Origin: CAYLLN01 sp033762315
GTDB lineage: Bacteria; Planctomycetota; Planctomycetia; Pirellulales; Pirellulaceae
Assembly: GCA_033762315.1 (NCBI GenBank)
Contig: JANRLS010000264.1
Coordinates: forward strand, 1 to 64,000
Reading direction: 5' to 3'
Length of the DNA stretch: 64,000 nt
In this document: one piece after another, positions 54,682-62,838 of the stretch
Layout of the letters: the number at the start of each line of letters is the position of its first letter
How positions within the stretch are numbered: the first letter of the stretch is position 1
Made by a program: the position numbers and the translations under genes
The notes under the pieces: model-generated
Told to the model about the DNA's origin: nothing
Databases searched by the model: none
The model's input: only the letters and a program-made list of their open reading frames with translations

Positions 54682-57459
54682 CTACCCCTTCACGATTGCC
54701 CGTTCATTGGCCAGCTTGGGAGTGGCGAGGGCTTCGGCCAGCGTGATCTGCTCGATGGGAACCTCGGCATTGGCGAGCTTGCGGAGATAATCCATCGTTT
54801 CATCGACGACATCGGCCTGCACCAGCAAGAGCTCGTCCGGCAGCAGCTTGGCCAGGGCCAATTCGCAGGCCTTTTGCCAACCGACGATTTGCTGCACGTC
54901 TTTCACGCGTTTGCCCGCGGCTAGCCCCGAAGCAAACAGCCGCATGATTTCGCCCGGTTCGCGGCCGCGGAGATAATGATCCTCGTAAACGATGACCCGG
55001 TCGAACGCTTCGCCCAGCAGTTCACCCTGGCGGACCAGGTCTTCGTCGCGACGGTCGCCGGCGGCGGAATAAACGGCCGAGCGGCGCGCGTGCGGAAACT
55101 GGGCCAACACATCGAGCAGGGCAAGCAGCGACGATGGATTGTGTCCATAGTCAACCACCACCGTGCCGCCGTTCATGCGGAGCAGGTTAAAGCGACCGGG
55201 CGACTTGCCCACCGTGCTGGTGAAAGTCTCGAGCCCCGCGCGAATCACTTCGGCCGGCACGCCGAGCGCCCAAGCGGCAGCGGTCGCGGCGAGGGCGTTT
55301 TCGACCTGAAAGCCGACGCGACCGCCATGCGTGAGCGGGATGCGGTCGAGCGCGAGCAGGGGAATTTCGGTCGGACCATCGGCGACGACGAGGAAGCCGT
55401 CGCGAGCGAAAACCGCCCGGCCCCCCTCGGCCCGCCGCTTGGCTAGCAGCGGATTCTCGTGATTGCGGTCGAAAAAGACGACTTGTCCAGGGCATTTGCC
55501 GGCCATTTCGGCGACCAGCGGATCGGCCGCGTTGAGCACCGCCGCGCCGGTGGGAGCGACAACATCGACGATGCACCGCTTTACCTTGGCGAGCTTTTCG
55601 AGGGTATCGATGTCGTTGAGGCCGAGGTGGTCCCCTTCGCCGATGTTGGTGACCACGGCGATGTCGCAGCGGTCGAACGCCAACCCTTCGCGCAGGATGC
55701 CGCCGCGGGCCGTTTCGAGCACCGCCGCTTCGACCTGCGGATTATTCAGCACGTTGCGGGCGCTTTTGGGGCCGCTGCAATCCCCGCTGTCGATTCGCTT
55801 CGAGCCGATGTAGATGCCGTCGGTACAGGTCATGCCGACCGTTTTGCCGTTGACGGCCAGAATGTGGGCGACGAGGCGCGTCGTGGTCGTTTTGCCGTTG
55901 ACTCCCGTGACGGCCACAACCGGGATGCGGCCGTTTTCGCCGGGAGCGAACATCATGTCGATAATGGCCTCGCCAACGGGACGGGGCCGGCCCTCGGACG
56001 GCTCCAAGTGCATTCGCAAACCAGGTCCGGCATTTACTTCGCAGACGATTCCCCCCTGCTCGGCGAGCGGGCGGCGAATATCCTGGCAAATCACGTCAAT
56101 GCCGGCGATATCGAGGCCGATGACGCGGGCCGCGTCGATCGCCTGCTCGACAATCGTAGGATGAACTTCGTCGGTCACATCGGTGGCGGTGCCGCCGGTG
56201 CTAAGGTTCGCATTGCGGCGGATGACGGCGATTTGCCCCGCCGGCAAGATCGATTCGGGCGAATACCCCTGCTCGGCCAGAACGCGAATGGCGATGGGAT
56301 CGAGCTTAATCAGGCTGAGCATCGTGGCGTGGCCATCGCTGCGTCGCGGGTCGCGGTTGATTTCGTCCACCAGCTCGCGAATCGTCCGCCAGCCATCGCC
56401 ACGAACTTGTGGCGGATCGCGGCGGGCGGCGGCCACCAGCTTGTTGCCGATTACTAGCAGGCGGTGATCGTGCCCGACGGCGAATTTTTCGACGACGATG
56501 TCTTCTTCTTCGCGGCGGGCATTTTCATAGGCGGCGAGCACCCCTTCGCGGGTCGTTAAATTGGTGGTGACGCCGCGGCCGTGATTGCCAAACCGGGGCT
56601 TGACGACCACGGGTACGCCGATCTCTTCGGCTGCTTCCCAGGCCTGCTCGCCGCTGGAGACGGGCTCCCCTTCGGGCGCGGGAACGCCAACACCGCGCAA
56701 TAGCGTGCGCGTGAGCTGCTTGTCTTGGGCGATCGACTCGGCAATGGCGCTGGTGCGGTCGGTCTCGGCCGTCAAAATGCGGCGCTGCTTCGCCCCAAAC
56801 CCCAGAGCAACGAGGCTGCCGGTGTTCATCCGCCAGTGCGGAATGCCGCGAGCCTGGGCGGCATTGACGATGGCGGCCGTGCTGGGGCCGAGCGATACTT
56901 CGTGCTTGATGGCGCGGAGCCTTTCGATTTCCGCCGCGATATCAAACGCCTCGCCCGAAACGGCGGCCTGAATGAGGCGAAAACCGGTATCGACCGCGGC
57001 CCGGGCAAGCGTTTCGTCAATGAACTCGATGGCCACCTTATAGATGCCGTCGGTATTGGTTTCGCGCGCCCGGCCAAAGCCGACATTGGAGCCGGCCAGG
57101 GTTTGCAGCTCGAGCGTAACGTGCTCGAGAATATGGGCCATGTAGGTGCCGCGGTGGAGCCTTTGGAAGAACCCGCCGCGCTCGCCAACGCTGCAACGAT
57201 GCTCGATCATCGTGGGCAGCCACGACATGAGTCGTTCGTTAAAGCCGGGGATCAGCTCCGACGACAGTTCCTTCAGCTCTTCGAGGTCGCACCAGACTTC
57301 GAGGCACGGAAAGTTGGCCCAGATATTTGGCCCGCGCAAAGCGAGCACTTTGTTGATTTTCATGCGTTTGAGAACCTGACGGGCGCGGACCGCTGGCCCG
57401 GCGCCATTCAATTCGGGAGAGGTGGATGGTGAAAGGTCGCCGCCGTGATGATCGCTCAT
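54682..57459 (-). CDS. cphA: Cyanophycin synthetase
   Basis: 925 residues, slightly above the usual 870-900. It polymerises Asp and Arg into cyanophycin, a nitrogen reserve. The start may be the ATG at 57363 (MKINKVLALRGPNIWANFP), the form most family members have; the 32 residues before it look optional. The N-terminal domain is followed by an ATP-grasp domain (VVVKPRFGNHGRG, VEKFAVGHDHRLLVIGNKLV) and a Mur-ligase domain (VAVTGVNGKTTTTRLVA, VVDYGHNPSSL). The ABC exporter and DUF1854 protein linked to cyanophycin metabolism are divergent from it. No cyanophycinase gene is visible. Confidence 0.95.
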   Translation of the reverse strand: MSDHHGGDLSPSTSPELNGAGPAVRARQVLKRMKINKVLALRGPNIWANFPCLEVWCDLEELKELSSELIPGFNERLMSWLPTMIEHRCSVGERGGFFQRLHRGTYMAHILEHVTLELQTLAGSNVGFGRARETNTDGIYKVAIEFIDETLARAAVDTGFRLIQAAVSGEAFDIAAEIERLRAIKHEVSLGPSTAAIVNAAQARGIPHWRMNTGSLVALGFGAKQRRILTAETDRTSAIAESIAQDKQLTRTLLRGVGVPAPEGEPVSSGEQAWEAAEEIGVPVVVKPRFGNHGRGVTTNLTTREGVLAAYENARREEEDIVVEKFAVGHDHRLLVIGNKLVAAARRDPPQVRGDGWRTIRELVDEINRDPRRSDGHATMLSLIKLDPIAIRVLAEQGYSPESILPAGQIAVIRRNANLSTGGTATDVTDEVHPTIVEQAIDAARVIGLDIAGIDVICQDIRRPLAEQGGIVCEVNAGPGLRMHLEPSEGRPRPVGEAIIDMMFAPGENGRIPVVAVTGVNGKTTTTRLVAHILAVNGKTVGMTCTDGIYIGSKRIDSGDCSGPKSARNVLNNPQVEAAVLETARGGILREGLAFDRCDIAVVTNIGEGDHLGLNDIDTLEKLAKVKRCIVDVVAPTGAAVLNAADPLVAEMAGKCPGQVVFFDRNHENPLLAKRRAEGGRAVFARDGFLVVADGPTEIPLLALDRIPLTHGGRVGFQVENALAATAAAWALGVPAEVIRAGLETFTSTVGKSPGRFNLLRMNGGTVVVDYGHNPSSLLALLDVLAQFPHARRSAVYSAAGDRRDEDLVRQGELLGEAFDRVIVYEDHYLRGREPGEIMRLFASGLAAGKRVKDVQQIVGWQKACELALAKLLPDELLLVQADVVDETMDYLRKLANAEVPIEQITLAEALATPKLANERAIVKG

Positions 57460-58014
57460 CGATCACCAGGAGACTCGGGTGGCGCCCAATACCGCCACGA
57501 CCGCGCAACTCCGGCGCGGCGAATGTAAACCGGCGGCCAGATTTGGCTGCGGGAGTCGGGTCGAGAAACTCGAACGGGTCATTTCAGTTGATTCTGCGGA
57601 TGCTGCCAGCGACTTTAGCGGGGACGGACGCTGAGTTGGGCCAAAACCATTTGCACGATTATCGACGCCCACGCCGCGTGCGAATAACGGCATGAGCTGA
57701 TGCTTGACTCCCCCTCTGTATTAGGGGCCAAGCCAAGCAGCGTTTAGTTTTCTAGGTTTCCCATTATGATTAAACCGGGCTAGTTAGCTAGTCCTGATAA
57801 GATGGTTTGGATGCATTCAGTATTGCTTGTGAATGGTCAAAATCGAGCCGCAACGGTCGCGCGGCTGCTAGCGAAATCAGAGCAACTGTTCAGCTGCAAG
57901 CCGGCCTGGGATTCCAGCGGCCGATTGGCCTAGAATGCTATGACCGACCGCCGGTTCGTCGTTACGAAATAAAAAGCGATACATTTGTCTATAAACCTAC
58001 TTTGATCGGTCAAC
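57460..58014. other. Divergent regulatory region between cphA and the ABC exporter
   Basis: 555 bases with no supported gene. The left half is GC-rich, the middle (57690-57800) AT-rich. A CCCCT/AGGGG pair lies at about 57710-57725, and a near-palindrome around CTAG-TTAG-CTAG at about 57782. These are candidate regulatory sites for both transcription units. Confidence 0.4.
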
Positions 58015-60309
58015 GTGTCCGCATCCCCGCCATCGTCGCCAAACGCCAAAAACAACCCGCTTGAGGGGATTGAGCTTCGCCTTAGGCAGGGAGAGCTGGT
58101 TTTAGAATCGCTGACAATCGATTTGGACGACGAACTGCACTACGAAAAGTCGTTGATCGTGCTCACCACTTTGCGGGTGATCGCACTCCCGGCGAACACC
58201 ACTGAGCTTAGCAAAGCCCATGCCAAGCCGGCCGAGTGGACGCTTACGGACATTGTGGCGGCCAGAACCGTCGAGCAATTCGGAATCGGATCGCTAGAAA
58301 TCCTTGGCGAAAACCGCCTTTTGAAGCGCTGGCACTTCACGGCCGGAGAATTTACAGCGGCGGCGCAATTGGCGCGGGGGATTCAATCCCGCACGCAAGG
58401 CGCGTTGGTTGCTACCGAACCAACCGTCACCGTTTGCCCCAGCTGCGGAGCCACGCTCCCACCCGGCGAACTGGTTTGCAAGATTTGCAAGCCCGCCGCG
58501 CAACTTCCCCCCACCCGTTCCCTCTTGCGGCTCTTGCCGTTTGCCCGACCGTATGTGGGGATGATCGTGCTGGGTTTCGTGCTGACCATCGCGGGGACAC
58601 TCGCCAGCCTCGCCCCGCCGTATATTGCCATCACCCTTATCGACGATGTGCTCTTTCCCGCCGAGGGGCGGCCGGAAGCCTTCCAAACGTCCCTCTTCAT
58701 CCAGTGCATCGCGGGAATGGTCGTTTCCGCCTTACTGGCGTGGGTGCTGCGCTGGGCGCGCACTTATGTGCTGGCTTGGGTGGGTGAGCGGGTGGCGGCT
58801 GACCTGCGCAGCCAGACCTACGCTCACCTGCAATCACTGTCGCTAGAATTTTTCGGCGGCAAGCGCACGGGCGATTTGATGTCCCGCATCAGCAGCGATA
58901 CCGACAAGCTCAACAACTACCTCACCATCACGCTGCTCGATTTCGCCACTGATATTCTGATGATCGCCATGACCGCGGCTATTTTGCTGTGGCTCAATCC
59001 GTGGCTCGCCGTGATTACGCTGCTCCCCCTGCCGGCCATCGCCTGGCTGACCAACTCCGTCCGCAAGCGCTTGCGACTGGGCTTTGCCCTGGGCTACCGC
59101 ATGTGGGGGGAAATGACGAGCGTGCTGGCCGACACGATCCCAGGCATTCGCGTGGTTAAGGCCTTCGCCCAAGAGGGGCGCGAAGTGGCCCGCTTTCGGA
59201 AGGTGAATCAGCACGTGCGGGACGTAAACAATCGCGTCAACCGCGTCTGGTCGTTTTTCGATCCGCTCATCGGCCTGTTGACCGATTCAGGCAACATTCT
59301 GATCTGGATCGTCGGGGCCTGGTTCATCACCGGCGGAACGATCCGCGTCGGCGCTTTGCAGGCGTTCCTCGTCTATATCGGCCGGTTTTATGTCCGCTTC
59401 GATTCGATGAGCCGGATGCTGGCCGCCACGCAAAGAGCCGCGGCCGCTGCGCACCGGGTGTTCGAGATTCTCGACCGCGTCCCAAGCGTCGCCGAGCCCA
59501 AAGAGCCGGTGCATCCGGGTCGCGTCGAAGGGAAAATCGAAATCCGCGACGTAACCTTTCAATACGGCACGCGGCAGGTAATTAAAGGAGTGAGCCTCAC
59601 AGTCGAGCCAGGCGAGATGATCGGCCTCGTCGGCCCCAGCGGCGCGGGCAAAAGCACGCTCGTCAACCTTGTTTGCCGCTTCTACGACGTCGTCTCCGGT
59701 TCGATTACGGTCGATGGGGTCGATGTCCGGTCGTTCCCCATCGAAGAATATCGCCGCAATATCGGCGTCGTTTTGCAAGAGCCGTTTCTCTTTTTTGGCA
59801 CGGTGGCCGAAAACATTGCCTATGCCCGGCCCGAGGCGACGCGCGAAGAGATCATCGCCGCGGCGAAATCGGCTCGAGCCCATGAGTTTATCCTGCGCCT
59901 GCCGGAGGGTTACGACTCGATCGTCGGCGAGCGCGGGCAATCGCTTTCCGGGGGCGAGCGGCAGCGGATTTCCATCGCCCGGGCGATTCTGTCCGATCCG
60001 CGAATTCTGATCCTCGACGAAGCGACTTCCAGCGTCGATACGCAAACCGAACGCGAAATTCAGGCCGCCCTCGACATCTTGAGCCGCGGCCGCACCACCA
60101 TCGCCATCGCCCATCGCCTGAGCACGCTGCGCGGGGCCAGCCGCATCATTGTGATGGAGGACGGGCAGATCGTCGAAGCCGGCACGCACGCCGAATTGCT
60201 GCAAAGGCCGGGGGCCTATTCGCGGCTGCACGAAGCCCAGTTCAATCCCCCGGCAACGGAAGAATCGTCCGCCGCGCAGTTCGATGCCACTCCCGCGAGC
60301 CGAGCTTAA
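58015..60309 (+). CDS. Cyanophycin-associated ABC exporter with N-terminal sensor-like and zinc-ribbon extension
   Basis: 764 residues, GTG start. Residues 15-130 resemble a small PH-like beta domain (LRQGELVLESLTIDLDDEL ... RTVEQFGIGSLEILG), then a zinc ribbon CPSCGATLPP...CKIC at about 140-157. The transmembrane domain of a type IV (MsbA-like) exporter covers about 175-480, and the ATPase domain about 500-740 with GPSGAGKST, LSGGERQRISIARA and ILILDEATSSVD. It is coupled to a DUF1854 gene five bases downstream, as in cphA-linked loci of other bacteria. The transported substrate is unknown. Confidence 0.87.
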   Translation: MSASPPSSPNAKNNPLEGIELRLRQGELVLESLTIDLDDELHYEKSLIVLTTLRVIALPANTTELSKAHAKPAEWTLTDIVAARTVEQFGIGSLEILGENRLLKRWHFTAGEFTAAAQLARGIQSRTQGALVATEPTVTVCPSCGATLPPGELVCKICKPAAQLPPTRSLLRLLPFARPYVGMIVLGFVLTIAGTLASLAPPYIAITLIDDVLFPAEGRPEAFQTSLFIQCIAGMVVSALLAWVLRWARTYVLAWVGERVAADLRSQTYAHLQSLSLEFFGGKRTGDLMSRISSDTDKLNNYLTITLLDFATDILMIAMTAAILLWLNPWLAVITLLPLPAIAWLTNSVRKRLRLGFALGYRMWGEMTSVLADTIPGIRVVKAFAQEGREVARFRKVNQHVRDVNNRVNRVWSFFDPLIGLLTDSGNILIWIVGAWFITGGTIRVGALQAFLVYIGRFYVRFDSMSRMLAATQRAAAAAHRVFEILDRVPSVAEPKEPVHPGRVEGKIEIRDVTFQYGTRQVIKGVSLTVEPGEMIGLVGPSGAGKSTLVNLVCRFYDVVSGSITVDGVDVRSFPIEEYRRNIGVVLQEPFLFFGTVAENIAYARPEATREEIIAAAKSARAHEFILRLPEGYDSIVGERGQSLSGGERQRISIARAILSDPRILILDEATSSVDTQTEREIQAALDILSRGRTTIAIAHRLSTLRGASRIIVMEDGQIVEAGTHAELLQRPGAYSRLHEAQFNPPATEESSAAQFDATPASRA

Positions 60310-60314
60310 TCCCA

Positions 60315-60806
60315 ATGAGCACCTTGCCTTCCAACATCGACCCGCGGCAACTCGAGCTTTCGCGCGACGAGTGGGGCAAGCTGTGCCTGGAATTGCCCGA
60401 CGGGACCGCCTTTGCCGGCGTCATGCCGATTCGCCTCTTTCCATTTTCACAGCCCGACCGCTGGATTTCGCTCTGCGACCAAAAGCAGCACGAAATCGTT
60501 CTGCTCGATAACCTGATCGACCTTCCCGACCCGGCCCAAAAGCTGATCGAGCAGGAACTGGCCCAGCGCGAGTTCATCCCGATCATCACGCGGGTGCTGC
60601 GAGTCTCTGGCTTGCAAGAGCCGTGCGAGTGGGATGTCGAAACCGACCGTGGCCCGACGACGTTCATTCTCGGCAGCGAGGATGACATCCGCCGCCTGGG
60701 GGACGACCGAGCCCTCATTATCGATGCCGAGCGGATTCGCTACCTCGTCGGCAGCCTGGGAGCGCTCGACCCCCGCAGCCGGCGGTTTCTGGAGTGGTAC
60801 ATTTAG
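60315..60806 (+). CDS. DUF1854 protein, cyanophycin-metabolism-associated
   Basis: 163 residues with the DUF1854 pattern: a beta-rich first half (GVMPIRLFPFSQPDRWISL, LLDNLIDLPDPAQKLIEQEL) and the ending CEWDVETDRGPTTFIL, then DRALIIDAERIRYLVG and LEWYI. Family members sit next to an ABC exporter and cyanophycin synthetase genes and have no known activity. Start is 5 bases after the exporter stop and its stop 3 bases before the cyclase gene, so the three are probably one transcript. Confidence 0.85.
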   Translation: MSTLPSNIDPRQLELSRDEWGKLCLELPDGTAFAGVMPIRLFPFSQPDRWISLCDQKQHEIVLLDNLIDLPDPAQKLIEQELAQREFIPIITRVLRVSGLQEPCEWDVETDRGPTTFILGSEDDIRRLGDDRALIIDAERIRYLVGSLGALDPRSRRFLEWYI

Positions 60807-60809
60807 GCG

Positions 60810-62828
60810 ATGCTCTCTGCCCCGCCCAGCGACATCGACCTTAACCGCTTACGCGCCGCCTACGAGCGCGCCAAGGCGGACCTGCTGGCGGAGCGAGTTC
60901 CTGGCGGCTGGTGGGTGGGGGAACTGTCGTCGTCGGCCCTTTCGACGGCGACTGCGGTGAGTGCGCTGGCGGTAGTGCGAAGTTGGGCAGGTTTCCAACC
61001 TGCCGTGTTCGATTCCGAATTCCTGACCGAACTCATCACCCGCGGCGTCGCATGGCTCATCCGCCACCAGAACGGCGACGGCGGCTTCGGCGACACCGAC
61101 CTCTCGCACTCGAACATTGCCACCACGATGCTTGTCGTGGCGGCGCTGCACCTGGCTGGCGTGACCGATGAACATCGGGATTTGCTCGCCCGCGCCAACA
61201 CCTATATCGACAAGCAAGGCCGCCTCGCTGGGCTCCGCAAACGCTACGGCATCGACAAGACGTTCGTCGTGCCGATCATGACGAACTGTGCGATTGCCGG
61301 CCTGATCGACTGGCGCGAGATCGACCCGTTGCCGTTCGAGCTCGCCTGCGTGCCGCAATCGCTCTATCGCTTCGTCGGCATGCCGGTGGTGAGCTACGCG
61401 ATTCCGGCGCTCGTGGCGATTGGCCAAGCGGTCTATCGCCACGCGCCGCCGCGGAATCCGATTTCGCGATTCGTCCGCTGGCTCTCGATCAACCGCAGCC
61501 TGAAAGTTCTCCGCCGGATGCAGCCGGACAGTGGCGGCTATCTCGAAGCGACGCCGCTGACGAGTTTTGTGGTAATGAGCTTGGCTGCGACACTAACCCG
61601 AAGCGTAAGCGAGGGGGAAGCGACTGGAGTCCAAAGTCCCAAATCCAACGTCCAAAGTCCGATTGCCGACGAAGTCATTCGTCACGGTGTCAAATTCCTC
61701 GCCAATTCGATCCGCCCGGACGGCAGCTGGCCGATCGACACCAACCTCGCCACCTGGAACACCACGCTGGCGATCAACGCGCTGGCGGGAGCGGGAGAGG
61801 ACGTGGCAGAGCTACTCGGCCTCAAATTGCTCGACTGGCTACTTTCCTGCCAACACACCAAGCGCCATTCCTTCACCGGTGCCGACCCTGGCGGCTTCGG
61901 CTGGAGCGACCTCAGCGGCGCTGTGCCCGATGCGGATGATACGCCGGGGGCCATCTTGGCTATCATCGCCTGGGCTCAATCACCTGGATTTGTGCTGGCT
62001 GACCGAGACCGCATTGTGGAGGCGTTAGTTCGCGCGGGTCGCTGGTTATTGCGGCTGCAAAATCGCGATGGGGGGTGGCCAACTTTTTGTCGGGGGTGGG
62101 GCAAGTTGCCTTTTGACCGCAGCGGCACGGATTTAACTGCTCACGTGATCCGAGCCATCCAAGCGGGCATGACATTGCCAGTGGACGGTGACCCAACTCC
62201 TGTTCGGCATCGCGATGAAACAAAGCAATGGGTCTGGTACCTGACAACCCACCAACACCCCGACGGCTCCTGGTCACCGCTCTGGTTCGGCAATCAAGAT
62301 CGGCCGGACGAGGACAACCCGGTGTATGGCACGGCCAAGGTGCTGATGGCGTATCGCGATCTGGGGCTGATGGACTTGCCGGAGGCCCAGCGCGGCGTGG
62401 CGTGGCTAGTGGCGAATCAGAATGCGGATGGGGGCTGGGGAAGCGGGGTGTGGGGGAAATTGCGGATTGAAGATGCCTCCACCAATCCGCAATTCGCAAT
62501 CCCCAATCCCCAATTGACCTCCTCCATCGAAGAAACCGCCCTGGCCGTCGAGTCCCTCCTCGCTGCCTGCCCGAACCCCGAACCCCACACCTCGAACCCC
62601 ACCCTTCTTGCGGTCGCCCGCGGCCTGGCTTGGCTCATCGACCGGGTCGAGGCGGGGCAGCATCGCCAGCCGGCTCCGATTGGTTTTTACTTCGCGAAGC
62701 TATGGTATTATGAGAAGCTCTACCCGATAATCTTCACCGTGGCCGCCCTAGGCCGCGCCTGCCAGCAATTTACCCAGCCTGCCCAAACCGCCGCTCCATC
62801 GAGCCTGCCCACTGACCGCGCGCCGTGA
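60810..62828 (+). CDS. Squalene-hopene-cyclase-like class II terpene cyclase
   Basis: 672 residues with alpha-barrel repeats: QNGDGGFGDTD, RPDGSWPIDTNL, QNRDGGWPTFCRG, HPDGSWSPLWFGN and QNADGGWGSGVWG (QW motifs), and the catalytic D-x-D-D-T acid at AVPDADDTPG (about residue 375). It should cyclise squalene or a similar polyprenoid. Three stretches look like in-frame insertions of short repeats: about residues 262-285 (TLTRSVSEGE and QSPKSNVQSP), 556-572 (NPQFAIPNPQL) and 590-598. The insertions lie in loops between repeats. It is followed after ten bases by a DUF116-polyprenyl synthetase gene. Confidence 0.86.
   Translation: MLSAPPSDIDLNRLRAAYERAKADLLAERVPGGWWVGELSSSALSTATAVSALAVVRSWAGFQPAVFDSEFLTELITRGVAWLIRHQNGDGGFGDTDLSHSNIATTMLVVAALHLAGVTDEHRDLLARANTYIDKQGRLAGLRKRYGIDKTFVVPIMTNCAIAGLIDWREIDPLPFELACVPQSLYRFVGMPVVSYAIPALVAIGQAVYRHAPPRNPISRFVRWLSINRSLKVLRRMQPDSGGYLEATPLTSFVVMSLAATLTRSVSEGEATGVQSPKSNVQSPIADEVIRHGVKFLANSIRPDGSWPIDTNLATWNTTLAINALAGAGEDVAELLGLKLLDWLLSCQHTKRHSFTGADPGGFGWSDLSGAVPDADDTPGAILAIIAWAQSPGFVLADRDRIVEALVRAGRWLLRLQNRDGGWPTFCRGWGKLPFDRSGTDLTAHVIRAIQAGMTLPVDGDPTPVRHRDETKQWVWYLTTHQHPDGSWSPLWFGNQDRPDEDNPVYGTAKVLMAYRDLGLMDLPEAQRGVAWLVANQNADGGWGSGVWGKLRIEDASTNPQFAIPNPQLTSSIEETALAVESLLAACPNPEPHTSNPTLLAVARGLAWLIDRVEAGQHRQPAPIGFYFAKLWYYEKLYPIIFTVAALGRACQQFTQPAQTAAPSSLPTDRAP
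61590..61660. repeat. Short repeats inserted in the cyclase coding sequence
   Basis: 61590-61615 carries CTAACCCGAAGCGTAAGCGA, a dispersed planctomycete repeat. Next GTCCAAAGTCC occurs twice (61629-61639 and 61650-61660) with an AAATCCAAC spacer. The frame stays open through both. Confidence 0.65.
62458..62515. repeat. Inverted and tandem repeat within the cyclase coding sequence
   Basis: AATTGCGGATT (62458-62468) and AATCCGCAATT (62484-62494) form a perfect inverted 11-mer, followed by tandem CAATCCC/CAATT units up to 62515. The encoded NPQFAIPNPQL stretch is unlike the rest of the protein. Confidence 0.6.
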
Positions 62829-62838
62829 GGACGACCAC

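Noticed and set aside
57807..58064. 85-codon plus-strand frame before the ABC exporter
   Set aside because: It overlaps the exporter start in another frame, lacks a ribosome site and has no recognisable features.
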